A stretch of DNA of 64,000 nt from assembly GCA_012964435.1 (NCBI GenBank), contig DTTX01000093.1, forward strand, positions 1 through 64,000, in the 5' to 3' direction. A program made the position numbers and the translations under genes. The notes beneath the pieces are model-generated. The model saw nothing but the letters and a program-made list of their open reading frames with translations, was not told the origin of the DNA and did not search any database. The DNA comes from Mesonia sp. (GTDB lineage: Bacteria > Bacteroidota > Bacteroidia > Flavobacteriales > Flavobacteriaceae). Below, piece after piece: positions 43,387 through 52,102 of the stretch (position 1 is the stretch's first letter; every line of letters starts with the position of its first letter).

Positions 43387-43421
43387 AAAAAATCCCTTTC
43401 TAGCTAGAAAGGGATTTTTTT
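43387..43421. terminator. Bidirectional terminator between response regulator and DPP III
   Basis: A near-perfect palindrome, AAAAATCCCTTTC (43388-43400) with GAAAGGGATTTTTT, TAGCTA at the centre, flanked by A- and T-runs so it can stop transcription in both directions. Confidence 0.85.
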
Positions 43422-43441
43422 ATAGCAGTTAACTATTTTTC

Positions 43442-45493
43442 TTAGTTAACCTCCGGCAAAAAACCATATTCTTTAGAATACATTAGCATTTGCTGCTCAA
43501 AACTTTCAGGTTGAGTTACTTTGATGGTTTTGATCTCGCCATTCTCATCTGTTTCTGTAACAAGCACCGGATTTATAAATCCGCTATACGGAGCAGATTT
43601 AAATTTCTCGTTACGCTCTAAAACTTCTGCGTGAACTTCTTGATTTACTTTCACTCCGTAGTTTTCAACTAAATTTTGAGCTGCTTTAAAATCACCTTCA
43701 GATTTAATTCGTTGTGCTTCTTTTAAAAGCTCGCCAAATAACTCACGTAGTTTTTGGTAATCGTTGATCTTGAAAGAAGTCTTCCCATCAACCTTTTCTT
43801 TTGTAATTACTCCAGCTTCTTTTCCTTTTTCAAAAACCCAAGCACTCACCCATTGGCGGTTACGCATATGCGCTTCTTCGATATCTTTACCTAATTCGAT
43901 TCGGGTTAATTGCGTCATTAATCCGTTTCTAATATAATCGTTATAAGCTGCTTTTCCTAATTTTTCGTGATCATCGGTTAATCCAAGTTCTTCTAATTTC
44001 GGATCCATTAAAAAGTAAAGCCCCACTAAATCTGCACGACCTTCTTCCATAGTAGAGGCATAGTTTTTCAAGGTTTCTTTAGTTTCTCCAATTCCCGGAT
44101 TAATTTTTCCTGAAGCGTGACCAACTACTTCGTGTAGAGCGGTATGTAATTTATCGGCTTGCGCTCCGTATTTTTCTGAAAGTTGAATTTCTTCTTCATC
44201 GTGCGCAAATTCTTTCAGCTTATCTGAACCTCCTGCATTTTCGTAAGCGTGAATGATATTTCCTAAAGAAACCGATTTGCTTCCGTGTTGTGTTCTAATC
44301 CAATTGGCATTTGGTAAATTTACTCCAATTGGTGTGCTTGGCGAAGCATCTCCCGCTTCTCCGGCGACGATCACCGTTTTGTAAGTTACCCCAACCACAG
44401 ATTCTTTTTTGTGCTCATCCATAATAGGTGAGTTGTCTTCGAACCATTGTACATTCTCTTCTAAAACTTTCATTTTTTCAGACATATCAAAATCTTTGAT
44501 CTGCACAATCGTTTCGTAAGAACCACGATAACCTTTCGGGTCGTTATACACTTCGATAAAACTGTTGATGTAATCGATGTTTCCTTCGGTAGCTTCAACC
44601 CAAGCGACGTTGTAATCGTCCCAAGTTTGTAAATCTCCGGTTTGGTAATATTTGATCAATAAACCAAGTGCATCGGCTTGCTTTTGGTTTTCGGCAACAC
44701 CTTGCGCTTTTTCTAACCACTTGATAATTTCATCGATGGCTTCGCCGTACATTCCGCCACTTTTCCAAACCTTTTCAACTAGTTTCCCGTTTTCTTTTAC
44801 CAATTTAGAGTTTAAACCAAAAGAAAGCGATTGTTGAGGATTTGGTGATTTTTTTTCAGCATAAAAAGCATCAACTTCTTCCGCAGTAATATTGTCCCCA
44901 TAAAAATTAACCGCAGAACCTTTAATTAAACCTTTTTCTTCATTTAGGTTTACTTTTTTCATGGCTTTATCGTTAAATAAAACTTCAAAAGCTTCACCGG
45001 TAAGTTGCGTATTGGTTTCTTTTAAAAGTGTGTTTAAATATTCTTTAGAGAATTCTGGCATCATTTTATCCATTGAGTAATGGTGATGAATTCCGTTAGA
45101 GAACCAAACTCTTTTTAAGTATTCTTCAAAAAACTTCCAATCTTCGGTTGTTTTATCGCCTTCAAAATTGGTGTAAATATTTTCGAATGCTTTTCTAATG
45201 GTTAGGTTATGCTTGTAGTTTTGATCCCAGATAATATCGCGACCAGAAAGTCCGGCTTGAGTTAAATAATAAACTAACTTTTGCTCTTTAAGAGAAAGGT
45301 TTTCCCAACCCGGTATTTGGTAACGAAGTATTTTTAAGTCTGCAAATTCTTCTGCGGTAAAGTCAAAATCTTCACTTGTTTTTTCTTCTGTTTGCTCGGT
45401 TGAAGTTTGATCTTTTTCTTCCTTTTTATGTGCACCACAAGAAACCACAAAAAGTGATGCCGCTAAAAGCATCGGTATAAATTTAAATTTCAT
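43442..45493 (-). CDS. Dipeptidyl peptidase III-family zinc peptidase, lipoprotein
   Basis: A 683-residue M49-family enzyme. An N-terminal lipoprotein signal (MKFKFIPMLLAASLFVVSCG, Cys20) sends it to the periplasm or outer membrane. The zinc site is HEVVGH (His454, Glu455, His459), and the third ligand comes from EEGRAD (about 483-488), as in bacterial DPP III. It removes dipeptides from the N-terminus of oligopeptides. It is monocistronic with its own -7 box (45518) and ends at a bidirectional terminator. Confidence 0.9.
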   Translation of the reverse strand: MKFKFIPMLLAASLFVVSCGAHKKEEKDQTSTEQTEEKTSEDFDFTAEEFADLKILRYQIPGWENLSLKEQKLVYYLTQAGLSGRDIIWDQNYKHNLTIRKAFENIYTNFEGDKTTEDWKFFEEYLKRVWFSNGIHHHYSMDKMMPEFSKEYLNTLLKETNTQLTGEAFEVLFNDKAMKKVNLNEEKGLIKGSAVNFYGDNITAEEVDAFYAEKKSPNPQQSLSFGLNSKLVKENGKLVEKVWKSGGMYGEAIDEIIKWLEKAQGVAENQKQADALGLLIKYYQTGDLQTWDDYNVAWVEATEGNIDYINSFIEVYNDPKGYRGSYETIVQIKDFDMSEKMKVLEENVQWFEDNSPIMDEHKKESVVGVTYKTVIVAGEAGDASPSTPIGVNLPNANWIRTQHGSKSVSLGNIIHAYENAGGSDKLKEFAHDEEEIQLSEKYGAQADKLHTALHEVVGHASGKINPGIGETKETLKNYASTMEEGRADLVGLYFLMDPKLEELGLTDDHEKLGKAAYNDYIRNGLMTQLTRIELGKDIEEAHMRNRQWVSAWVFEKGKEAGVITKEKVDGKTSFKINDYQKLRELFGELLKEAQRIKSEGDFKAAQNLVENYGVKVNQEVHAEVLERNEKFKSAPYSGFINPVLVTETDENGEIKTIKVTQPESFEQQMLMYSKEYGFLPEVN

Positions 45494-45517
45494 TGTATAG
45501 ATTATTAATTGTTTTCA

Positions 45518-45525
45518 CAAATGTA
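45518..45525 (-). promoter_or_regulatory. -7 box of the DPP III gene
   Basis: Minus strand TACATTTG, matching TAnnTTTG, about 25 bases before the ATG. Confidence 0.55.
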
Positions 45526-45583
45526 ACGATTAAGCTTTTGTAAATTACGTATATTAGCTTAACAAAAATTAACAATTTTTCAA

Positions 45584-46666
45584 ATGAAGATTTTCAAGTA
45601 CTTATTTTTCTTAATTCTTATTGTAATTATCGGGGGTTCTATTTACGTGGCAACGATCGATGGTGAATATCAAGCTGAAGAAACAATGGTGATGAATGTA
45701 CCTCCGGCTATGGTTTTTAATGAAGTAAACGAATATAGAACTTGGGAAGATTGGGGACCTTGGAAAGAAGAAGATCCAAAAATGATAATTAATTACCCAG
45801 AAAACACAAGTGGTGAAGGGGCATCGTATTCTTGGAAAGGAGATAAAGAACCTATGGATGGTTCTATGAAAACCCTAAAGGTAATCCCAAATAAATCGAT
45901 CGATCAAGAAATTACTTTTGAAACGCCTATCGGAAATTCTACCAGCGATGTCTATTGGAAGTTTGAGCCTATTGAAAATAAAACCAAAGTTACTTGGGGA
46001 ATGAAGGGTGAACAAGGTTTTTTTGAAAAACTTTTTATGGCTTTTGAAGAAGAATCGATGAGTGAAATGCTACACCCTATGTTTGAGCAGGGATTAAATA
46101 ATCTAAATAATGTGCTTACCGAAAAAATGAAAAAGTATTCCATAAATGTTGACGGAGTAACTGAGTATGGTGGCACTTTTTATATGTATGTAACTACAGC
46201 ATCTAAAAACAATCCGAAAGCTTTAGGCGCTAAAATGGAAAAACTGTTTCCTACAGTTGCCAATTTCATGAGTGATAATAGTATAGAAATGAGCGGGCAA
46301 CCTTTTACGATCTATAACCAAATTAATGAAGAAAGTAATACTGTAATAATTTCTTGCGGAATTCCTACCACGAGTAAAGTGGTTACTCCGGAAGAAAATG
46401 ATATCCTTAACGGATATATCGAAAAAACTACTGCACTAAAAGTAACTTTAAAAGGTGATTACAGCAATCTTCCGGAAGCTTGGGAAAAGGCAGAAAGTTA
46501 TTTACAGAAAACCGATTTTGAAAAGAATACTGAAATCGCTCCGTTTGAAATTTATGTAACCGATCCCGGTTTAGAACCAAACCCGGCAAATTGGGAAACC
46601 GAAATTTATATTCCGATCCAACGAAAAGAAAACGCTTTATTGACGGCTGAAAACGAAAGTATTTAA
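45584..46666 (+). CDS. SRPBCC and GyrI-like effector-binding two-domain protein
   Basis: A 360-residue protein. An N-terminal membrane helix (about 5-25) is followed by a START-like polyketide-cyclase/SRPBCC domain (about 30-175, MVMNVPPAMVFNEVNEYRTWEDWGPW) and a GyrI-like effector-binding domain (about 180-345, TVIISCGIPTTSKV and TALKVTLKGDYSNLPEAWEKAESYL). These folds bind hydrophobic or drug-like ligands; the protein is probably a membrane-tethered ligand binder. It ends exactly where the crcB-like ATG begins. Confidence 0.75.
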   Translation: MKIFKYLFFLILIVIIGGSIYVATIDGEYQAEETMVMNVPPAMVFNEVNEYRTWEDWGPWKEEDPKMIINYPENTSGEGASYSWKGDKEPMDGSMKTLKVIPNKSIDQEITFETPIGNSTSDVYWKFEPIENKTKVTWGMKGEQGFFEKLFMAFEEESMSEMLHPMFEQGLNNLNNVLTEKMKKYSINVDGVTEYGGTFYMYVTTASKNNPKALGAKMEKLFPTVANFMSDNSIEMSGQPFTIYNQINEESNTVIISCGIPTTSKVVTPEENDILNGYIEKTTALKVTLKGDYSNLPEAWEKAESYLQKTDFEKNTEIAPFEIYVTDPGLEPNPANWETEIYIPIQRKENALLTAENESI

Positions 46667-47038
46667 ATGAAAAATTTAGCGCTCGTATTTATTGGTGGCG
46701 GCACCGGAAGTATGGCTCGCTACCTGCTCGGGAAATTCCTGAACAATTCAACCACGGGAATCCCTTATGGTACTTTCTTAGCAAATATTCTAGGAAGCTT
46801 ACTTATCGGACTCATTTTAGGGTATTTTGCCAAATCTGAAAATCTTTCCCAAGAAACAACCTTACTTCTCGCAACCGGTTTTTGTGGTGGTTTTACCACC
46901 TTTTCAACCTTTGCTTACGAGAGTCATTTGTTTTTAAAATCGGGAGACTTCTTTAGTTTTGCAGCCTACGCTTTAGCAAGTATCGTTGTTGGTTTTACTG
47001 CAGTATTTTTAGGAATGTGGCTGGTAAAGTTTATTTAA
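46667..47038 (+). CDS. crcB: Fluoride exporter CrcB/FluC
   Basis: A 123-residue four-helix fluoride channel. Signatures are GGGTGSMARYLLG at the start, GTFLANILGSLLIGLILG with the conserved Asn, and TGFCGGFTTFSTFAYE carrying the Phe box and Na+/F- lining residues. It forms an antiparallel dimer. It directly follows the SRPBCC gene with no gap, so no fluoride riboswitch is possible immediately upstream. Its 3' end overlaps the convergent DUF1684 gene by 8 bases. Confidence 0.93.
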   Translation: MKNLALVFIGGGTGSMARYLLGKFLNNSTTGIPYGTFLANILGSLLIGLILGYFAKSENLSQETTLLLATGFCGGFTTFSTFAYESHLFLKSGDFFSFAAYALASIVVGFTAVFLGMWLVKFI

Positions 47039-47669
47039 CAGAAGATTCTTTGGAAGTAGATTTTTCCACGTGCTTTTCATATTTTTTCACGCCGGCTTCG
47101 ATCTTTATAGATAAATCATTTTCCTTAGGAGGAATTGGGCAAGAATAAATACCATTATACGCGCAATACGGATTGTAAGCTCTATTAAAATCTAAAATTA
47201 CTTCTGAAGAAGCAGGGATTTTGAAATCTAAATACCTTCCTCCGCCATAAGTGCTTTCACCATTAGTCAAATCTGTAAACGGAATAAATAAATAATCTTT
47301 GTACTTAGGATCGCTTAACAAACGCTGACTTTGATAAACATTCAAGCTCAGCTTTTTTCCTTTCAACGTAAAATGTAATTCACCATATTTCATATAAATT
47401 GGTTTACGTTCGGTTGTGGTAGGCATCACAAAAGGGGAAGCCGATTCTGTTTTGATGAATTTTGCTTTTACGATATAAGCTTCATCAATATCAAAAAAGG
47501 ATAGACTCTGGAAAGATTCGAGATCGTCTTCAGTTAAAGGTGAAGTTTCTTGATCCGCAAATTCTTCATTTAAATGATTTTGGTATTCTAAAGAAGAAAC
47601 CAAAGAATCCTTTTGCGCTTGCACACAAAAGGATATCAATATAAATATGATAAAGTAGATGCTTTTCAA
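47031..47669 (-). CDS. DUF1684 secreted protein
   Basis: A 212-residue protein with a signal peptide (MKSIYFIIFILISFCVQAQ). The DUF1684 hallmarks are FTDLTNGESTYGGGRYLDF, LDFNRAYNPYCAYNGIYSCPIPPKENDL and the C-terminal IKIEAGVKKYE. The family is conserved but biochemically unassigned. The start codon is TTG (47667-47669); no ATG precedes the signal peptide. A TACCTTTG -7 box lies 18 bases upstream. The 3' end overlaps crcB. Confidence 0.85.
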   Translation of the reverse strand: MKSIYFIIFILISFCVQAQKDSLVSSLEYQNHLNEEFADQETSPLTEDDLESFQSLSFFDIDEAYIVKAKFIKTESASPFVMPTTTERKPIYMKYGELHFTLKGKKLSLNVYQSQRLLSDPKYKDYLFIPFTDLTNGESTYGGGRYLDFKIPASSEVILDFNRAYNPYCAYNGIYSCPIPPKENDLSIKIEAGVKKYEKHVEKSTSKESSVK

Positions 47670-47686
47670 CCTTTAAATCTTTGAAG

Positions 47687-47694
47687 CAAAGGTA
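47687..47694 (-). promoter_or_regulatory. -7 box of the DUF1684 gene
   Basis: Minus strand TACCTTTG, an exact TAnnTTTG match, 18 bases before the TTG start codon. It supports the use of that TTG. Confidence 0.6.
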
Positions 47695-47733
47695 ATTTGA
47701 AATACATTATTTCACTAAAAAATTTTGAAGTTA

Positions 47734-47931
47734 TTATTTTCTAACTTTTACTTTTTGAAGCTGATTAGAATTGCTAAAAAGTCCTTTAGCTAGAATTGAA
47801 ACGATAAAAAGGTCTGCAAAAATAATGAATAACACTCTTAAAATTTGTGTTCCGGTAAAATTACCTAATGCAAATCCTAAAATACCTGTTGCTATTGCTA
47901 ATACTAAAAATGTAATACTCTTGTCTCTCAT
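47734..47931 (-). CDS. Small two-helix membrane protein, DUF1328-like
   Basis: A 65-residue protein with two helices (about 6-24 and 29-50). FLVLAIATGILGFALG and FTGTQILRVLFIIFADLFIVSIL resemble DUF1328/YtjA-type stress membrane microproteins. It is free-standing, preceded by an AT-rich leader with a TATCTTTA box. The function is unknown. Confidence 0.65.
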   Translation of the reverse strand: MRDKSITFLVLAIATGILGFALGNFTGTQILRVLFIIFADLFIVSILAKGLFSNSNQLQKVKVRK

Positions 47932-48059
47932 CTTCTTATCTTTTTTTGTAAAGATAACTTAGAGACCCACTTATTTATATTAATAAATTACTAATTGAAT
48001 TTTATTTAACCAAAACATAATCAATTCGTTAAAACTTGTTAACTTAACAGGGTAAGTAC

Positions 48060-48093
48060 AAAAAAACCTCTCGAATTAATTTTTCGAGAGGTT
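48060..48093 (-). terminator. Intrinsic terminator of icmF
   Basis: Perfect 10-bp stem AACCTCTCGA (48065-48074) with TCGAGAGGTT (48084-48093); on the minus strand it is followed by a T-run. It sits 27 bases after the icmF stop codon. Confidence 0.85.
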
Positions 48094-48119
48094 ATTTGAT
48101 AGGGTTATTTTTAAATATC

Positions 48120-51100
48120 CTACATATTTCTTCGGTACTGCCCTCCTACTTCAAATAAAGCTTCGGTAATCTGACCTAATGAACAAACTTTAGTCGCTTC
48201 CATTAACTCTTCAAAAATATTTTCATTTTGAACCGCCGCTTTTTGCACTTTTTCTAAAGCAGCATCTGCACTATTCTCGTAAGTTTTATGCAGCTTCTGA
48301 AGTGTCGTTAACTGAAATTGTTTTTCTTCTTCGGTAGCTCTAATCACTTCTCCCGGAGTTACCGTTGGTGAACCTTTACTACTTAAGAATGTATTTACCC
48401 CAATGATTGGGAAATCTCCATTATGTTTCAACGTTTCATAATACAAACTCTCTTCCTGAATTTTAGAACGTTGGTACATCGTTTCCATTGCGCCAAGAAC
48501 ACCTCCACGTTCTGTAATTCTATCAAATTCTTGCAACACAGCTTCTTCAACCAACTCAGTCAATTCCTCAATAATAAAAGAACCTTGGATCGGATTTTCA
48601 TTCTTCGCCAATCCTAATTCTTTATTAATGATCAACTGAATTGCCATCGCACGTCTTACCGACTCTTCAGTTGGCGTGGTAATGGCTTCATCGTAAGCAT
48701 TCGTATGTAACGAATTACAGTTATCGTAAATCGCATAAAGCGCCTGAAGTGTCGTACGTATGTCGTTAAAATCAATTTCTTGCGCGTGTAACGATCTTCC
48801 GGAAGTTTGAATGTGATACTTCAACATTTGCGCACGCGGGTTAGCTCCGTATTTATGTTTTAAAGCTTTCGACCAAATTCTTCTTGCCACACGACCAATT
48901 ACAGCATATTCAGGATCGATTCCGTTAGAGAAGAAAAAGGAAAGGTTAGGACCAAATTTATTGATATCCATTCCTCGGCTTAGGTAATATTCCACATACG
49001 TGAAACCATTTGCCAATGTTAACGCCAATTGAGTTATTGGGTTGGCTCCTGCTTCCGCAATATGATAACCGGAAATAGAAACCGAATAGAAGTTTCTTAC
49101 TTTATTCTGAATGAAATATTCCTGCACATCACCCATTAAACGCAACGCGAATTCAGTAGAAAAAATACACGTGTTTTGCGCCTGATCTTCTTTTAAAATA
49201 TCGGCTTGCACCGTACCACGAACCACCGCCATAGTTTCTTCTTTGATCTTTGCGTAAACTTCTTCTGGCAAAACGCGATCTCCCGTAACACCTAATAGCA
49301 TTAACCCAAGACCATCATTTCCTTCAGGAAGTTCACCACGATAGGTTGGTCGCTCTAAACCACTTTCTTTATAAATGGCTTTAATTTTTTCTTCTACTTC
49401 AGCTTCAAGTCCATTTTCTTTAATGTATTTCTCACATTGCTGATCGATGGCCGCATTCATAAAGAAACCAAGTAACATTGGCGCCGGACCGTTAATGGTC
49501 ATACTTACCGAAGTAAGGTGATGCGCCAAATCGAACCCGGAATATAATTTTTTCGCATCGTCTAAACAACAAATTGAAACTCCTGCATTACCAATTTTCC
49601 CATAAATATCCGGACGTTCATCAGGATCGTTACCATATAAAGTAACCGAATCGAATGCGGTTGAAAGTCGCTTAGCCGGTAAGCCTAAACTTACATAGTG
49701 AAAACGACGGTTGGTACGCTCCGGTCCGCCTTCACCGGCAAACATTCTTGTAGGGTCTTCTCCCTGACGCTTAAACGGATACAAACCTGCCGTGTATGGA
49801 AATTCTCCCGGTACATTTTCTTGTAAAAGCCACTTGAGTAAATCTCCCCAAGCTTTGTATTTTGGTAAAGCTACCTTCGGAATTTGTAAATGTGAAAGTG
49901 ACTCGGTATGCGTTTCAATTTTAATTTCTTTATCTCGAACCTTAAACGTATAAATAGGATCTTCATATTTTTCAACGGTAGCTTCCCATTTTAAGATTTC
50001 TTCCCAGTTGTAAGGATCAAAATCCATTTTTATGCGATCGAACTGTTTCTTCAACAAACCAACTAAATCTTCATTTTCTGAAGAAGTTGCTGCTTCTAAA
50101 GCTTCTTCATCTAAACCATTTTTAGTCAGCTCAATTTTTGTATTGGTCGCCGACTCTAAGGTCTTATAAATTCCATAAAGTTTCTGAGCGACTTCCACTT
50201 GCGTTTCAACCGTCTCATCATAACCGCGATTATTTTCTGCGATTTCTGATAAGTAACGAACTCGTTTCGGTGGAATTACATAAATCTTTTCAGACATTTC
50301 ATCTGAAATATGATAATCACTTTTTAAAGAAGTCTCCGTTTTCTCGACTAAGGTATCCATAATCTTTTTGTAAAGATTATTCATCCCGGGATCGTTAAAC
50401 TGCGAAGCGATCGTACCGTAAACCGGAAGTTTCTCAGCATCTTCGTGCCACAACTGGTGGTTACGTTGGTATTGCTTTTTCACATCACGTAACGCATCTA
50501 ACGCACCACGTTTATCAAATTTATTGATCGCGACTATATCGGCAAAATCGAGCATATCGATTTTTTCTAACTGCGTAGCCGCACCAAATTCAGGTGTCAT
50601 TACATATAATGAAACATCTGAGTGGTCTAAAATTTCGGTATCACTTTGCCCAATTCCTGAAGTTTCAAGAATAATTAAATCGTATTCTGCTGCTTTCAAT
50701 ACTTCAATTGCTTCTTGCACATATTTAGAAAGTGCCAAATTTGATTGGCGAGTAGCCAGTGAACGCATATAAACTCGAGGTGAATTAATCGCATTCATAC
50801 GAATACGGTCACCTAATAAAGCTCCTCCGGTTTTTCTTTTGGAAGGATCTACCGAAATGATCCCAATCGTTTTTTCATCAAAATCGACTAAAAAACGTCT
50901 AACTAATTCATCGACCAATGAAGATTTACCGGCACCACCGGTTCCTGTAATTCCTAGAACCGGAGTCTTGATACTTTTATTTTTATCGTGAATTTGATCT
51001 AAAGTTGATTTTGCTACTTCCGGAAAATTTTCTGCAGAAGAAATAATTCTAGCGATCGCTTTATCATTTTTTGAAGGTAATTCTTTCAACTCACCATTCA

Positions 51101-51551
51101 ATGCATCTCCAATCGCAAAATCTGCTTGTTGCACCAAATCGTTGATCATTCCTTGTAAGCCTAATTCACGACCATCATCGGGAGAATAAATTCTAGTAAT
51201 TCCATATTTGTGGAGTTCACTAATTTCTTCCGGAAGAATCACGCCGCCGCCACCGCCGAAAATTTTAATGTGCTCTGCTCCTTTTTCTTTCAGCAAATCG
51301 TACATGTATTTAAAATATTCGGTATGACCACCTTGGTAAGAGGTCATTGCAATCGCATTTGCATCTTCTTGAATCGCAGTATTCACTACTTCTTCTACAC
51401 TCCGATCGTGACCTAAGTGAATAACTTCTACACCGGTAGACTGAATAATACGACGCATAATATTGATCGCTGCATCGTGCCCGTCGAATAACGAGGCTGC
51501 AGTGACAATTCTTACTTTATGTTTAGGTTTATAGGGCTTAGCTTGTTCCAT
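48120..51551 (-). CDS. icmF: Fused isobutyryl-CoA mutase IcmF (adenosylcobalamin-dependent)
   Basis: A 1143-residue fusion: a B12-binding domain (about 10-145, lower axial ligand His in [11 protein letters not shown]), a MeaI/ArgK-type GTPase chaperone (Walker [11 protein letters not shown] at about 204-213, with [20 protein letters not shown]), a linker, and the acyl-CoA mutase barrel (about 580-1143). The substrate loop [18 protein letters not shown] is IcmF-like, not methylmalonyl-CoA mutase-like (where a Tyr-containing RQY motif is expected). It interconverts isobutyryl- and n-butyryl-CoA, with the GTPase guarding cofactor loading. A BtuF-like gene at 55994 may help supply cobalamin. Confidence 0.93.
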   Translation of the reverse strand: MEQAKPYKPKHKVRIVTAASLFDGHDAAINIMRRIIQSTGVEVIHLGHDRSVEEVVNTAIQEDANAIAMTSYQGGHTEYFKYMYDLLKEKGAEHIKIFGGGGGVILPEEISELHKYGITRIYSPDDGRELGLQGMINDLVQQADFAIGDALNGELKELPSKNDKAIARIISSAENFPEVAKSTLDQIHDKNKSIKTPVLGITGTGGAGKSSLVDELVRRFLVDFDEKTIGIISVDPSKRKTGGALLGDRIRMNAINSPRVYMRSLATRQSNLALSKYVQEAIEVLKAAEYDLIILETSGIGQSDTEILDHSDVSLYVMTPEFGAATQLEKIDMLDFADIVAINKFDKRGALDALRDVKKQYQRNHQLWHEDAEKLPVYGTIASQFNDPGMNNLYKKIMDTLVEKTETSLKSDYHISDEMSEKIYVIPPKRVRYLSEIAENNRGYDETVETQVEVAQKLYGIYKTLESATNTKIELTKNGLDEEALEAATSSENEDLVGLLKKQFDRIKMDFDPYNWEEILKWEATVEKYEDPIYTFKVRDKEIKIETHTESLSHLQIPKVALPKYKAWGDLLKWLLQENVPGEFPYTAGLYPFKRQGEDPTRMFAGEGGPERTNRRFHYVSLGLPAKRLSTAFDSVTLYGNDPDERPDIYGKIGNAGVSICCLDDAKKLYSGFDLAHHLTSVSMTINGPAPMLLGFFMNAAIDQQCEKYIKENGLEAEVEEKIKAIYKESGLERPTYRGELPEGNDGLGLMLLGVTGDRVLPEEVYAKIKEETMAVVRGTVQADILKEDQAQNTCIFSTEFALRLMGDVQEYFIQNKVRNFYSVSISGYHIAEAGANPITQLALTLANGFTYVEYYLSRGMDINKFGPNLSFFFSNGIDPEYAVIGRVARRIWSKALKHKYGANPRAQMLKYHIQTSGRSLHAQEIDFNDIRTTLQALYAIYDNCNSLHTNAYDEAITTPTEESVRRAMAIQLIINKELGLAKNENPIQGSFIIEELTELVEEAVLQEFDRITERGGVLGAMETMYQRSKIQEESLYYETLKHNGDFPIIGVNTFLSSKGSPTVTPGEVIRATEEEKQFQLTTLQKLHKTYENSADAALEKVQKAAVQNENIFEELMEATKVCSLGQITEALFEVGGQYRRNM

Positions 51552-51640
51552 TGAAAAATTCTTAATTTAAGGTGCGTAAATTTACGAAAAACCTATTAAA
51601 AAGTATATCATAAGCATTTTGGAATTATAAATTTTAAAAA

Positions 51641-51658
51641 TACCCGAAATAGAGGATG
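51641..51658 (+). promoter_or_regulatory. Degenerate TACCC palindrome upstream of sRNA candidate 0
   Basis: TACCCGAAATAGAGGATG keeps the left arm of the palindromes at 51792 and 51933 but only part of the right. It lies 21 bases before the TATTTTAG box at 51680. Confidence 0.35.
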
Positions 51659-51691
51659 TTTTGCTAATAAGCTAAACCTTATTTTAGCTTA

Positions 51692-51774
51692 TAACAATCG
51701 AAGGAATGTATCTGAAACAAGAGGTAATTTGTTTGCTTGTAAAGGTGGGAGATTTGCAGAACTCCTGCCTTTTT
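51692..51774 (+). ncRNA. Small RNA candidate 0 of tandem array
   Basis: A TATTTTAG box (51680-51687) is followed by a hairpin AAACAA/TTGTTT (51715-51720 and 51729-51734) with loop GAGGTAAT. The transcript ends in an intrinsic terminator whose stem AAAGGTGGGAG/CTCCTGCCTTT (51741-51751 and 51762-51772) uses two G-U pairs and runs into T's. The start is estimated from the box. It is the most degenerate of the three units. Confidence 0.45.
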
Positions 51775-51791
51775 AACTTTAAAATTAAAAA

Positions 51792-51809
51792 ATACCCACT
51801 ATCGGGTAT
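51792..51809 (+). promoter_or_regulatory. ATACCC-N6-GGGTAT palindrome, operator candidate 1
   Basis: A perfect 6-bp inverted repeat with a 6-base centre. It ends 22 bases before the TA of the promoter box at 51832, the same spacing as in the next unit, and would cover roughly -53 to -36. An activator dimer site is the simplest reading, since the promoter box lacks the final G. Confidence 0.55.
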
Positions 51810-51843
51810 TGAGAAAAACTTATGTTGGTTGTATTTTTACAAT

Positions 51844-51919
51844 GTCTTATTTAACGAATATTAGTGGGGTATGTTCTTAAAAAAGACAATTTGCAACAAG
51901 GGCTCTAACGAGCCCTTTT
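51844..51919 (+). ncRNA. Small RNA candidate 1 of tandem array
   Basis: Downstream of TATTTTTA (51832-51839). A 6-bp hairpin GAATAT/ATGTTC (51856-51861 and 51871-51876, one G-U pair) displays the 9-base loop TAGTGGGGT. The RNA ends at AAGGGCTC/GAGCCCTT (51898-51905 and 51910-51917) with a TAAC loop and four T's, a clear intrinsic terminator. The only ORF in it is 12 codons long. The length is about 75 bases. Confidence 0.55.
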
Positions 51920-51932
51920 ATATTTTATAAAT

Positions 51933-51950
51933 ATACCGAATAACGGGTAT
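51933..51950 (+). promoter_or_regulatory. ATACCG-N6-GGGTAT palindrome, operator candidate 2
   Basis: One mismatch from the palindrome at 51792, again ending 22 bases before the TA of the promoter box (51973). The repeated spacing is the main evidence that both are functional sites. Confidence 0.5.
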
Positions 51951-51984
51951 AGACCTATGTTAAAGATAAATGTAATTTTATATT

Positions 51985-52083
51985 GTTGATATTCTTAGAG
52001 GGTGAATATTAACAACTAACTTAACTTACTCTATGGGTTATGGAGTTAACTAAAAAAAGCGCTCATTATATGAGCGCTTTTTG
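51985..52083 (+). ncRNA. Small RNA candidate 2 of tandem array
   Basis: Downstream of TAATTTTA (51973-51980). A perfect 6-bp hairpin ATATTC/GAATAT (51989-51994 and 52004-52009) presents the 9-base loop TTAGAGGGT. A 45-base linker follows, then a very strong terminator, AAAAAGCGCTCAT/ATGAGCGCTTTTT (52054-52066 and 52070-52082), which can also stop the convergent catalase transcript. No meaningful ORF. Confidence 0.55.
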
Positions 52084-52102
52084 ATTATAAGATTTAGTAT
52101 AA

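Noticed and set aside
46640..46667. Fluoride riboswitch before crcB
   Set aside because: crcB begins directly at the end of the preceding gene, leaving no room for the riboswitch, and no characteristic fold was seen.
51552..51640. Cobalamin riboswitch upstream of icmF
   Set aside because: The leader is short and AT-rich, with only a small CGTAAATTTACG palindrome; no B12-box-like sequence.
51706..51861. A 51-codon open frame starting ATGTATCTGAAA with AAGGA in front, crossing sRNA candidates 0 and 1
   Set aside because: It runs through a terminator and the operator palindrome of the next unit, has no family resemblance and unusual Cys/Trp content; the repeated RNA-unit layout explains the region better.
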